Shown here piece by piece: positions 12,003 to 23,760 of a stretch of DNA of 64,000 nt; position 1 is the stretch's first letter; every line of letters begins with the position of its first letter. The position numbers were made by a program, and so were the translations under genes. The DNA lies in contig NC_081552.1 of assembly GCF_963082655.1 (NCBI RefSeq), forward strand, positions 64,354,589 to 64,418,588, given 5' to 3'. Source of the stretch: Stomoxys calcitrans (taxonomy: Eukaryota > Arthropoda > Insecta > Diptera > Muscidae). The notes below the pieces were generated by a model. The model did no database searches. It had not been told where the DNA came from and saw only the letters and a program-made list of their open reading frames with translations.

Positions 12003-12960
12003 ACGATCAATAGCTTGATATAGCTCTTGAGCCTCACAAGGCGCAATTCTTATCCGAATGAACTGAAATATTACACAATGACTTCTACAATGCTCAGCAT
12101 TCATTTATAGTCCGAATTGGACTATAACTTTATATATTGGGTTGCCCAAAAAGTAATTGCGGATTTTTTAAAAGAAAGTTAATGCATTTTAAATAAAACT
12201 TAGAATGAACTTTAATCAAATATACTTTTTTTACACTTTTTTTTTTGGGCGGCTTAAAGTAACAGCTGATAACTGACACAAGAAAGAATGCAATTACAGT
12301 GTCACAAGCTGTGAAAAAATTTGTCAACGCCGACTATATGAAAAATTCGCAATTACTTTTTAGGCAACCCAATAGCTCCAATAGCATAACTGTTTTCATT
12401 CAATAATATTTGTGTCGATATTCAATACTATTTGTTGCTGAACATTTAAAACAGTGAGTAGACCCCATGATATAAATGCCAAATATTGTCCCGGTCGGAA
12501 TATATTTCGTTATAGCTGTGATATAATCCGATATTCCTGTATAGAAGGTCTTAACAGGCGAATTTATGACCCGAGTTAACTGAAATGTGGAAGAATGAGT
12601 TGCCTCTATTGATATAGCTGCCAAATAGACTGATATGAACATTAACCCCATAAAAGCGCACTTTTAATGGATTTCACTGAAACTTGGAACAGTTGTATGA
12701 ATGTATGTATGAGTTGTATTGAGATTCCCGATATCCGAACTGAATATGGTGCAGGTCGCTTCCTATATAGATATATCTGTCATATAGACCAAGCTGACAA
12801 TTTAGGGTTTTAAGCCCATAAAAGGAGCATTTACTATCAAATTTTACTGAAGTTTGAAACTGGGTCTTGTATAAGGCTTTTTAGAATCTTATCCAAATAT
12901 ACAATAATTCAAATCAGCCCGTATTTCGATGTAACTATGGATATGGTGAAGTAAAATCGT
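12003..12960 (+). mobile_element. Diverged HINE monomers interrupted by a MITE
   Basis: Plus-strand monomer phrases ('GATATAGCTG', 'GCCAAATAGACTGATATG', 'GTCATATAGACC') are spaced roughly 130-150 bp apart. The array is interrupted by a MITE at 12137-12372. No head or tail is recognisable. Confidence 0.7.
12137..12372. mobile_element. Mariner-type MITE, 236 bp, TA flanked
   Basis: Begins TTGGGTTGCCCAAAAAGTAA and ends with the inverse, TTACTTTTTAGGCAACCCAA. The terminal inverted repeats are ~28 bp with a few mismatches, and TA lies on each side. Removing it plus one TA restores the host phrase CTTTATATAGCTCC, close to the usual monomer phrase GATATAGCTCC. It has no transposase, and its 65-codon open frame is incidental. 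Terminal sequence and TA target are those of the Tc1/mariner superfamily. Confidence 0.88.
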
Positions 12961-13450
12961 GCTACGTTCGGCCGGGCCGAATCTTGGGAACCCACCACCA
13001 TGGATACTGCAAAAATTTATATAGAATAAATCTTGTTGAGGGGCAAAATTTTATCCAACATACCAAACTTCTGTCAAACCAGCAAAAATTAAATCTTCTA
13101 GGACCCGCACAAGGATGGTCGAAGACCGGGTACTTGGCACAGTTGTTCGAAGTCTTAATAGAACACTTTATGCTAACTTTAAGCCAAATAGGACGAAAAA
13201 TTGCGGCTCACAAAAGCTTAAGAAATCAAATCGGGAGATCGGATTACATGGGACCTATATCAAGTTATTAACGGATTGGACCGTACTTGGCACAGTTGTT
13301 GGAAGTCAAAACAGAACACTAAGTGCACAATTTCTGCCAAATCGGACAAAAATTGCGGCTTCCAGAGTTACAAGAAGTCAAATCGGGAGATCGGTTTCTA
13401 TGGGAGCTATATCTAAACCTAAACCGATAAGGTCCATTTGCAATCCCCAA
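12961..13450 (-). mobile_element. HINE type B, tail and monomers
   Basis: Starts with GTAAAATCGTGCTACGTTCG and the GGCCGGGCC palindrome, then GGGAACCCACCACCATGG, followed by minus-strand monomers. The same subfamily recurs at 38361-39296. No head is present; it runs into plus-strand sequence near 13450. Confidence 0.78.
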
Positions 13451-14132
13451 TGATCTACATCAATATTAAGAATCTGTGGATAGGGCACAATTCATATCCG
13501 ATTTTGATGAAATTTTGCTCGAAGTGTTTTGGTATGGCTTCCAACAAGTGTTTTAAGTGTGGTTCAAAACGGTTCATAACCTGATATAGCTGACATAAAA
13601 AGTGATCTTGGGTCTTGATTTATTGAGCTTCTAGAGGGCACAATTCTTATCCGATTTGGCTGAAATTTACTTCCAACAGCTGTGCTAAGTGTGATTCAAA
13701 TAAGTTCATAACCTGATATAGCTGCCATATAAACCGATCTGGGGTCTTGGCTTCTTGGGGCTCTACAAGGCGCAATTCTTATCCGATTTGGCTGAAATTT
13801 TTTACGGCTTCTTTTATGACCATCACCATTCGTGTCAAATATGGTCCGAATCGATCTATAGCCTAATACAGTTCCCATATAAACCTATCTCCCGATACTA
13901 CTTCTTAAGACCCAATAGGGTACAGTTCTTAACCGATTTGGCTGACATTTGGCCCAATGACTTCTACTGTGGTCTTCAACATTCAATTCATTTACGGTCC
14001 GAATCGGACTAAAACTTGATATAGGCTAACAGACCTTAAAGGCGATACCGGGAAAAGATCTCGACAAATGCGATACATGGTGGAGGGTATATTACATTCG
14101 GCACGGCCGAACTTAGCACGCTCTTACTCGTT
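13451..14132 (+). mobile_element. HINE 3' half
   Basis: About four plus-strand monomers, then a tail with GGTGGAGGGTATATTA and the palindrome variant TTCGGCACGGCCGAA, ending TCTTACTCG instead of TTTTACTTG. Head and GTCY are absent. Confidence 0.8.
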
Positions 14133-14159
14133 TTAAATAAAATGGAGTAGGTCATACCA

Positions 14160-14410
14160 TCATGGTAAAATCCAGGCGATAATAGAAAACCTAGAAGGAA
14201 TGGATGAGGTTTCCGAGCGACCTGAGGCGACATTTGAGTTCGAGTGTGAGGAACTGCTGCCAGCGGCACAGTCTTAGATTGACGGTACCCGTATTGCCAT
14301 TTAAAAGATCATATTACATGGATGGATCAAAGCTAGAGGACAGAATGGGACATTGAGAAACCTGGAACTGAGATCTCTTTTACACTACCTGACCATCACG
14401 GAATGCGAAT
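14160..14410 (+). pseudogene. LINE RNase H-region scrap
   Basis: Translations in shifting frames give a stretch like GMDEVSERPEATFEFECEE, then YYMDGSKLEDRMG (about 14310-14355). The latter resembles the first RNase H motif (usually YTDGSK) of I/R1-type LINEs. Stops and frameshifts make it nonfunctional. Only ~250 bp remain. Family assignment is from remembered motifs. Confidence 0.55.
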
Positions 14411-14420
14411 AATAGAATTA

Positions 14421-14800
14421 AAAAATCGTATCTTCAGATTTGTGGTTATTTATTTATTTGAGTTGGTCCTAAGACTGAATATTTTACTTTAGCTTATAAT
14501 ATGTACAGCTTATGAACGTAGCTAAGGATTTTAGCTTACGCTGCATTTAATATTTACTAAAAGAGTTCCCACTTATTTGACGACAACAAAAGTGTCAAAT
14601 ATCTTATTTATAACTTTAGCATTAAAACATAAAACATAAAATGACGCTACAAATTTTTAAGTACTTAAATTTAGTGAAAGGGTCGGGACGTAACGCCTCC
14701 ACCTCTTATCAGAGACACTACTGGATTTTTTATTTCCTTATATTACAAAATTAGGATTTGCAATTTTTTTATAGTTTGACAAAACTATTTTCTTTTGTTT
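14421..14800. other. Unassigned AT-rich DNA
   Basis: About 380 bp, strongly AT-rich, with no open frame of note and no similarity to the window's repeats other than its own duplicate at 19164-19543. Confidence 0.6.
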
Positions 14801-14812
14801 TTTATACCCTCC

Positions 14813-15832
14813 ACCATAAGATGGGGGGTATACTAATTTCGTCATTCTGTTTGTAACCACTCGAAATATTCGTCTGAGACCCCATAAAGTATATATATTC
14901 TTGATCGTCGCGACATTTTATGTCGATCTAGCCATGTCCGTCCGTCTGTCCGTCCGCCCGTCCGTCTGTCTGTCGAAAGCACGCTAACTTCCGAAGGAGT
15001 AAAGCTAGCCGCTTGAAATTTTGCACAAATACATCTTATTAGTGTAGGTCGGTTGGTATTGTAAATGGGCCATATCGGTCCATGTTTTGATATAGCTGCC
15101 ATATTAACCGATCTTGGTCTTGAATTCTTGAGCCTCTGGAGTGCGCAATTCTTAACCGATTGGAATAAAATTTTGCACGACGTGTTTTGTTATGATATTC
15201 AACAACTGTGCAAAGTATGGTTCAAATCGGTCCATAACCTGGTAAAGCTGCCATATAAACCGATCTTGGGTCTTGACTTCTTGAGCCTCTAGAGGGCACA
15301 ATTCTTATCCGATTTGAATGAATTTTTGCACGAAGTATTTCGTCATAATATCCAACAACTGTGCCAAGTATGGTTGAAGTCGGTCTATAACCTGATATAG
15401 CTGTCATATAAACAGATCTGGGGATTTGACTTCTTGAGCTTCTAGAGGGCGCAATTCCTATCCGATTTGGCTGAAATTTTGCATGACGTATTTTATTTTT
15501 ACTTTCAATAACTGTGTCAAATAAGGTTTAAATCGGTTCATAACCTGATATAGCTGCCATATAAACCGATCTGGGATCTTGACTTCTTGACCCCTAGAGG
15601 TCGCAATTATTATCCGATATGCCTAAAATTTTGTACGACGGATCCTCTCATGACCATCAACAAGCGTGTTTATTATGGTCTGAATCGGTCTATAGCCCGA
15701 TACAGATCCCATAAAAATCTTTCTCTCTATTTTACTTCGTGAGCCCCAATGGGCGCAATTCTTATACGAATTGGTTGAAATTTTACACAGGTCTCCAACA
15801 TATAATTTAATTGTGGTCGGAACCGGACCATT
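14813..15832 (+). mobile_element. HINE type A without tail
   Basis: Head, GTCY block (about 14937-14975) and monomers. Truncated in the terminal monomer exactly like 9747-11074. It spans the duplication I junction, so its head comes from unit 1 and its 3' part from unit 2: a recombinant element. Confidence 0.85.
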
Positions 15833-16742
15833 TGATTGAGAAAGAAGTTTTGCTGTCCAGTAATGCTTATTGAGTTATTTCATCATTCAGAAAATGTTGT
15901 AGGTAGGTTCAAATCAACTCGACCACAAAATGATTTAAATTGTTGAAAAACGAGAGCGCAGAAGTATAAAAAAGGAACAACGAAAACGAATCTCGCGCCG
16001 AACGATCTTGAAGGTCATAAGAAAAGCCGTTGTACAAAATTTCTGCTAATTCGGATGAGAATTGCGCCCTCTAGCGGCTCAAGAAGTCAAGATCCAAGAT
16101 CGGTTTATATGGCAGCTAAACCAGATTACGAACCGATTTAAATCATACTTAGCATAGTCGTTGGAAGTGATACCACAACACCAAGTGCAAAACTACAGCC
16201 AAATCGGATAAGAATTGCGCCTTCTAATAGCAGAAGAGGTCAAGATCCCAGATCCCAGATATGGCATGTACATCAGTTTGTGTACTGATTTGAGCCATAC
16301 TTAGCGTAGTTGTTGGAAGTAATGTCAAAACACCACGTGCAAAAATCCAGTCAAATCAGATGAAAATTGCGCACTTTAGAGGTACAAGAAGTCAGACCCA
16401 AGATCGGTTTATATGACAGCCACATCAAAACATGGACTGATTTGAACCATACTTAACACAGTTAATGATACCAAAACACCACGTGTAAAAATTCAGTCAA
16501 ATCGGACAAGAATTGCCCCCTTTAGAGGCTCAAGATGTCAAGACCCAAGATCGGTTTATATGGCAGCTATATCAAAACATGGACCGATTTGGCCCAATTA
16601 CAATCCCATCCCACCTTTACTAATAAAAAGTATTTGTGCAAAATTTCAAGCTCCTACCTTTACTCCTTCAAAAGTTAGCGTGCTGTCCACAGACAGACGG
16701 ACGGACAGACAGACGGACATGGCTAGATCGACTTAAAATGAC
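15833..16742 (-). mobile_element. HINE array, minus strand (duplicate)
   Basis: Copy of 11075-12000. The GACR block near 16694-16720 is 16 bp shorter than in the first copy, the main length difference between the two duplication units. Confidence 0.8.
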
Positions 16743-16745
16743 ATG

Positions 16746-17703
16746 ACGATCAATAGCTTGATATAGCTCTTGAGCCTCACAAGGCGCAATTCTTATCCGA
16801 ATGAACTGAAATATTACACAATGACTTCTACAATGCTCAGCATTCATTTATAGTCCGAATTGGACTATAACTTTATATATTGGGTTGCCCAAAAAGTAAT
16901 TGCGGATTTTTTAAAAGAAAGTTAATGCATTTTAAATAAAACTTAGAATGAACTTTAATCAAATATACTTTTTTTACACTTTTTTTTTTGGGCGGCTTAA
17001 AGTAACAGCTGATAACTGACACAAGAAAGAATGCAATTACAGTGTCACAAGCTGTGAAAAAATTTGTCAACGCCGACTATATGAAAAATTCGCAATTACT
17101 TTTTAGGCAACCCAATAGCTCCAATAGCATAACTGTTTTCATTCAATAATATTTGTGTCGATATTCAATACTATTTGTTGCTGAACATTTAAAACAGTGA
17201 GTAGACCCCATGATATAAATGCCAAATATTGTCCCGGTCGGAATATATTTCGTTATAGCTGTGATATAATCCGATATTCCTGTATAGAAGGTCTTAACAG
17301 GCGAATTTATGACCCGATTTAACTGAAATGTGGAAGAATGAGTTGCCTCTATTGATATAGCTGCCAAATAGACTGATATGAACATTAACCCCATAAAAGC
17401 GCACTTTTAATGGATTTCACTGAAACTTGGAACAGTTGTATGAATGTATGTATGAGTTGTATTGAGATTCCCGATATCCGAACTGAATATGGTGCAGGTC
17501 GCTTCCTATATAGATATATCTGTCATATAGACCAAGCTGACAATTTAGGGTTTTAAGCCCATAAAAGGAGCATTTACTATCAAATTTTACTGAAGTTTGA
17601 AACTGGGTCTTGTATAAGGCTTTTTAGAATCTTATCCAAATATACAATAATTCAAATCAGCCCGTATTTCGATGTAACTATGGATATGGTGAAGTAAAAT
17701 CGT
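16746..17703 (+). mobile_element. Diverged HINE monomers with MITE (duplicate)
   Basis: Copy of 12003-12960, including the MITE insertion at the same site, so the MITE was already present when the region duplicated. Confidence 0.7.
16880..17115. mobile_element. Mariner-type MITE (duplicate)
   Basis: Second copy of the 236-bp MITE. I see no difference from 12137-12372. Confidence 0.88.
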
Positions 17704-18193
17704 GCTACGTTCGGCCGGGCCGAATCTTGGGAACCCACCACCATGGATACTGCAAAAATTTATATAGAATAAATCTTGTTGAGGGGCAAAATTTTATCCA
17801 ACATACCAAACTTCTGTCAAACCAGCAAAAATTAAATCTTCTAGGACCCGCACAAGGATGGTCGAAGACCGGGTACTTGGCACAGTTGTTCGAAGTCTTA
17901 ATAGAACACTTTATGCTAACTTTAAGCCAAATAGGACGAAAAATTGCGGCTCACAAAAGCTTAAGAAATCAAATCGGGAGATCGGATTACATGGGACCTA
18001 TATCAAGTTATTAACGGATTGGACCGTACTTGGCACAGTTGTTGGAAGTCAAAACAGAACACTAAGTGCACAATTTCTGCCAAATCGGACAAAAATTGCG
18101 GCTTCCAGAGTTACAAGAAGTCAAATCGGGAGATCGGTTTCTATGGGAGCTATATCTAAACCTAAACCGATAAGGTCCATTTGCAATCCCCAA
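17704..18193 (-). mobile_element. HINE type B (duplicate)
   Basis: Copy of 12961-13450, same tail palindrome and monomers. Confidence 0.78.
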
Positions 18194-18875
18194 TGATCTA
18201 CATCAATATTAAGAATCTGTGGATAGGGCACAATTCATATCCGATTTTGATGAAATTTTGCTCGAAGTGTTTTGGTATGGCTTCCAACAAGTGTTTTAAG
18301 TGTGGTTCAAAACGGTTCATAACCTGATATAGCTGACATAAAAAGTGATCTTGGGTCTTGATTTATTGAGCTTCTAGAGGGCACAATTCTTATCCGATTT
18401 GGCTGAAATTTACTTCCAACAGCTGTGCTAAGTGTGATTCAAATAAGTTCATAACCTGATATAGCTGCCATATAAACCGATCTGGGGTCTTGGCTTCTTG
18501 GGGCTCTACAAGGCGCAATTCTTATCCGATTTGGCTGAAATTTTTTACGGCTTCTTTTATGACCATCACCATTCGTGTCAAATATGGTCCGAATCGATCT
18601 ATAGCCTAATACAGTTCCCATATAAACCTATCTCCCGATACTACTTCTTAAGACCCAATAGGGTACAGTTCTTAACCGATTTGGCTGACATTTGGCCCAA
18701 TGACTTCTACTGTGGTCTTCAACATTCAATTCATTTACGGTCCGAATCGGACTAAAACTTGATATAGGCTAACAGACCTTAAAGGCGATACCGGGAAAAG
18801 ATCTCGACAAATGCGATACATGGTGGAGGGTATATTACATTCGGCACGGCCGAACTTAGCACGCTCTTACTCGTT
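18194..18875 (+). mobile_element. HINE 3' half (duplicate)
   Basis: Copy of 13451-14132, with the same altered TCTTACTCG end. Confidence 0.8.
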
Positions 18876-18902
18876 TTAAATAAAATGGAGTAGGTCATAC
18901 CA

Positions 18903-19153
18903 TCATGGTAAAATCCAGGCGATAATAGAAAACCTAGAAGGAATGGATGAGGTTTCCGAGCGACCTGAGGCGACATTTGAGTTCGAGTGTGAGGAACTGC
19001 TGCCAGCGGCACAGTCTTAGATTGACGGTACCCGTATTGCCATTTAAAAGATCATATTACATGGATGGATCAAAGCTAGAGGACAGAATGGGACATTGAG
19101 AAACCTGGAACTGAGATCTCTTTTACACTACCTGACCATCACGGAATGCGAAT
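18903..19153 (+). pseudogene. LINE RNase H-region scrap (duplicate)
   Basis: Copy of 14160-14410 with the same DGSKLEDRMG remnant and the same disruptions. Confidence 0.55.
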
Positions 19154-19163
19154 AATAGAATTA

Positions 19164-19543
19164 AAAAATCGTATCTTCAGATTTGTGGTTATTTATTTAT
19201 TTGAGTTGGTCCTAAGACTGAATATTTTACTTTAGCTTATAATATGTACAGCTTATGAACGTAGCTAAGGATTTTAGCTTACGCTGCATTTAATATTTAC
19301 TAAAAGAGTTCCCACTTATTTGACGACAACAAAAGTGTCAAATATCTTATTTATAACTTTAGCATTAAAACATAAAACATAAAATGACGCTACAAATTTT
19401 TAAGTACTTAAATTTAGTGAAAGGGTCGGGACGTAACGCCTCCACCTCTTATCAGAGACACTACTGGATTTTTTATTTCCTTATATTACAAAATTAGGAT
19501 TTGCAATTTTTTTATAGTTTGACAAAACTATTTTCTTTTGTTT
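19164..19543. other. Unassigned AT-rich DNA (duplicate)
   Basis: Copy of 14421-14800. Nothing recognisable. Confidence 0.6.
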
Positions 19544-19555
19544 TTTATACCCTCC

Positions 19556-22192
19556 ACCATAAGATGGGGGGTATACTAATTTCGTCATTCTGTTTGTAAC
19601 TACTCGAAATATTCGTCTGAGACCCCATAAAGTATATATATTCTTGATCGTCGCGACATTTTATGTCGATCTAGCCATGTCCGTCCGTCTGTCCGTCCGC
19701 CCGTCCGTCTGTCTGTCGAAAGCACGCTAACTTCCGAAGGAGTAAAGCTAGCCGCTTGAAATTTTGCACAAATACATCTTATTAGTGTAGGTCGGTTGGT
19801 ATTGTAAATGGGCCATATCGGTCCATGTTTTGATATAGCTGCCATATTAACCGATCTTGGTCTTGAATTCTTGAGCCTCTGGAGTGCGCAATTCTTAACC
19901 GATTGGAATAAAATTTTGCACGACGTGTTTTGTTATGATATTCAACAACTGTGCAAAGTATGGTTCAAATCGGTCCATAACCTGGTAAAGCTGCCATATA
20001 AACCGATCTTGGGTCTTGAATTCTTGAGCCTCTAGAGTGCGCAATTCTTATCCGATTGAAATGAAATTTTGCACGACGTATTTTGTTATTATATCCAACA
20101 ACTGTGCCAAGTATGGTTCAAATCGGTCTATAACCTGATATAGCTGCCATATAAACCGATCTTGGGTCTTGACTTCTTGAGCCTCTAGGGTGCGCAATTC
20201 TTATCCGATTGGAATGAAATTTCGCACGACGTGCTTTGTTATGATACCCAACAACTGTGCCAAGTATGGTTTAAATCGGTCCATAACCTGATATAGGTGC
20301 CATATAAACCGATCTTGGGTCTTGACTTCTTGAGCCTCTAGAGGGCACAATTCTTATTCGATTTGAATGAGTTTTTGCACGAAGTATTTCGTCATTATAT
20401 CCAACAACTGTGCCAAGTATGGTTGAAATCGGTCCATAACCTGATAAAGCTGTCATATAAACAGATCTGGGGACTTGAATTCTTGAGCTTCTAGAGGGCG
20501 CAATTCCTATCCGATTTGGCTGAAATTTTGCATGACGTATTTTATTATACAGTCCACCATAAGATGGGGAGTATACTAATTTCGTCATTCTGATTGTAAC
20601 TACTCGAAATATTCGTCTGAGACCCCATAAAGTATATATATTCTTGATCGTCGTGAAATTTTATGTCGATCTAGCCATGTCCGTCCGTCTGTCTGTCGAA
20701 AGCACGCTAACTTCCGAAGGAGTAAAGCTGGCCGCTTGAAATTTTGCACAAATACTTCCTATTAGTGTAGGTCGGTTGGTGTTGTAAATGGGCCATATCG
20801 GTCCATGGTTTGATATAGCTGTCATATAAACCGATCTTGGGTCTTAAATTCATGAGCCTCTAGAGTGCGCAATTCTTATCCGATTGGAATGAAATTTTGC
20901 ACGACGTGTTTTGTTGTGACATCCAACAACTGTGCTAAGTATGGTTTAAATCGGTTTATAACCTGATATAGCTGCCATATAAACCGATCTTGTGTCTTGA
21001 CTTCTTGAGCCTCTAGAGTGCGCAATTCTTATCCGATTGGAACGAAATTTTGCACGACAAGTTTTGTTATTATATCCAACAACTGTGCTAAATATGGTTC
21101 AAATCGGTCCATAACCTTATATAGCTGTCATATAAACCGATTTTGGGTCTTGACTTCTTGAGCCTCTAGAGGGCGCAATTCTTATCCGATTGCAATAGAA
21201 TTTTGCACGACGTGTTTTGTTATGATATCCAACAATTGTGCCAAATATGGTTCAAGTCGGTCCATAACCTGATATAGCTGCCATATAAACCGATCTTGGG
21301 TCTTGACTTCTTGAGCCTCTAGAGTGCGCAATTCTTATCCAATTTGCCTGAAATTTTGTACGACGGATTCTCTCATGACCATTAACATACGTGTTTATTA
21401 TGGTCTGAATCGGTATATAGCCCGATACAGCTCCCATATAAATCGATCTCTCTATTTTACTTCTTAAGCCCACAAAGGGCGCAATTCTTATTCGAATTGG
21501 CTGACATTTTACACAGGTCTCCAAAATATAATTTAATTGTGGTCCAAACTGGACCATATCTTGATATCGCTCTAATAGCAGAGCAAATCTTTTCTTATAT
21601 CCTTTTTTTGACTAAGAAGAGATGCCGGGAAAAGAACTCGATAAATGCGATCCATGGTGGAGGGTATATAAGATTCGGCCCGGCGAAACTTAACACGCTT
21701 TTACTTGTTTTTACTTTCAACAACTGTGTCAAATAAGGTTGAAATCGGTTCTTAACCTGATATAGCTGCCATATAAACCGATCTGGGATTTTGGCTTCTT
21801 GACCCCTAGAGGTCGCAATTATTATCCGATATGCCTGAAATTTTGTACGATGGATCCTCTCATGACCATCAACAAACGTGTTTATTATGTTCTGAATCGG
21901 TCTATAGCCCGATACAGATCCCATATAAATCGTTCTCTCTATTTTACTTCGTGAGCCCCAATGGGCGCAATTCTTATACGAATTGGCTGACATTTTACAC
22001 AGGTCTCTAACATATAATTTAATTGTGGTCCGAACCGGACCATATCTTGATATCGTTTTAATAGCAGAGCAACTCTTTTCTTATATCCTTTTTAGCCTAA
22101 GAAGAGATGCCGGGAAAACAACTCGACAAATGCGATCCATGGTGGAGGGTATATAAGATTCGGCCCGGCCGAACTTAGCACGCTTTTACTTG
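19556..22192 (+). mobile_element. HINE type A interrupted by a second HINE
   Basis: Outer element: head at 19556, GTCY near 19680-19717, monomers to 20546, then resuming at 21709 and ending with a normal tail at 22192. The intervening 20547-21708 is a complete HINE inserted inside a monomer. The outer sequence resumes with no base lost or repeated. Confidence 0.9.
20547..21708 (+). mobile_element. HINE type A nested insertion
   Basis: Complete element from TATACAGTCCACCAT to TTTTACTTGT, with a short GTCY block (about 20682-20697) and a tail palindrome variant (CCCGGCGAAAC). The host monomer reads GACGTATTTTAT on the left and TTTTACTTTCAAC on the right. Uninterrupted monomers (for example near 3963) read these two halves joined directly. 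Confidence 0.92.
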
Positions 22193-22197
22193 TTTTT

Positions 22198-23669
22198 ATT
22201 CCCTCCACCATAAGATGGGGGCTATACTAATTTCGTCCTTCTGATTGTAACTACTCGAAATATTCGTCTGAGACCCCATAAAGTATATATATTCTTGATC
22301 GTCGTGAAATTCAAGTCGATCTAGCCATGTACGTCCGTCTGTCCGTCCGTCCGTCTGTCTGTCGAAAGCACGCTAACTTCCGAAGGAGTAAAGCTAGCCG
22401 CTTGAAATTTTGCACAAATACTTCTAATTAGTGTAGGTCGGTTGGTATTGTAAATGGGCCATATCGGTCCATGTTTTGATATAGCTGCCATATAAACCGA
22501 TCTTGGGTCTTGACTTCTCGAGCCTCTAGAGTGCGCAATTCTTATCCGATTGGGATGAAATTTTGCACGACGTGTTTTGTTGTGATATCCAGCAACTGTG
22601 CCAAGTATGGTTTAAATCGGTCCATAACCTGATATAGCTGCCAAATCAACCGATCTTGGGTCTTGACTTCTTGAGCCTCTAGAGTGCGCAATTCTTATCC
22701 GATTGGAATGAAATTTTGCACGACGTGTTTTGTTATGATATCCAACAACTGTGCCAAGTATGGTTCAAATCGGCCCATAACTTTATATAGCTGTCATATA
22801 AACCGATCTTGGGTCTTGACTTCTTGAGCCTCTAGAGTGCGCAATTCTTATCCGATTGCAATGGAATTTTGCACGACGTGTTTTGTTATGATATCCAACA
22901 ATTGTGCCAAATATGGTTCAAATCGGTCCATAACCTGATATAGGTGCCATATAAACCGATCTTGGGTCTTGACTTCTTGAGCCTCTAGAGGGCACAATTC
23001 TTATTCGATTTGAATGAGTTTTTGCTCGAAGTATTTCGTCATGATATCCAACAACTGTGCCGAATATGGTTCAAATCGGTCCATAACCTGATATAGCTAT
23101 CATATAAACAGATCTGGGGATTTGACTTCTTGAGCCTCTAGAGGTCGCAATTAATATCCGATTTGGCTGAAATTTCGCAAGATGTTTTTTATTGTAACTT
23201 TCAACAACTATGTCAAATAAAGTACAAGTCGGTTCATAACCTGATATAGCTGCCATATAAACCGAACTGGGATCTTGACTTCTTGAGCCTCTAGAGGTCG
23301 CAATTATTATACGATTTGCCTGAAATTTTGTACGACGGGTTCTTTCATGACCATCAATATACATGTTTATTATGGTCTGAATCGGTCCATAGCCCGATAC
23401 AGCTCCGATCTCTCTATTTTACTTTTTGAGCTCACAAAGAGCGCAATTCTTATTCGAATTGGCTAACATTTTACACAGGTCTCCAACATATAATTTAATT
23501 GTGGTCCAAACCAGACCATATCATGATATCGCTCTAATAGCAGAGCAAATCTTTGCTTATATCCTGTTTTGCCTAAGAAGAGATGCCGGGAAAAGAACTC
23601 GACAAATGCGATCCATGGTGGAGGGTATATAAGATTCGGCCCGGCCGAACTTAGCACGCTTTTACTTGT
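22198..23669 (+). mobile_element. HINE type A, full-length
   Basis: Begins TATTCCCTCCACCAT (one mismatch to consensus) directly after the previous tail. GTCY block near 22330-22363, about eight monomers, and a normal tail. Duplication II begins inside it at about 22771. Confidence 0.9.
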
Positions 23670-23760
23670 TTAAGTTTGATTATTTCATACTTGTATTCCG
23701 AAAATCGGTCTCGAAGTAACGTCTTCTCAACACTTCTATAGTGTACCCTTAGTCAATCCG

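Larger units (their letters stand above)
10519..15276. repeat. Tandem duplication I, unit 1 (~4.76 kb)
   Basis: Aligns almost base for base with 15277-20019 (offset 4758, falling to 4743 after an indel in the GACR microsatellite near 11950). The unit holds the 3' part of one HINE, minus- and plus-strand arrays, a MITE, a LINE scrap, and the head of the next HINE. Both ends lie inside HINE monomers. Confidence 0.9.
15277..20019. repeat. Tandem duplication I, unit 2 (~4.74 kb)
   Basis: Second copy of 10519-15276. The first ~300 bp carry several differences, and the remainder very few (for example near 16371 and in the GACR block). Homology to unit 1 ends inside 'GATCTTGGGTCTTGA' of a HINE monomer. 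Confidence 0.9.

Noticed and set aside
12130..12327. 65-codon frame starting MTNFFTACDTV as a small gene
   Set aside because: It lies entirely within the mariner-type MITE, including its inverted repeats.
14036..14269. Minus-strand 77-codon frame as a gene
   Set aside because: It covers a HINE tail and an antisense LINE scrap.
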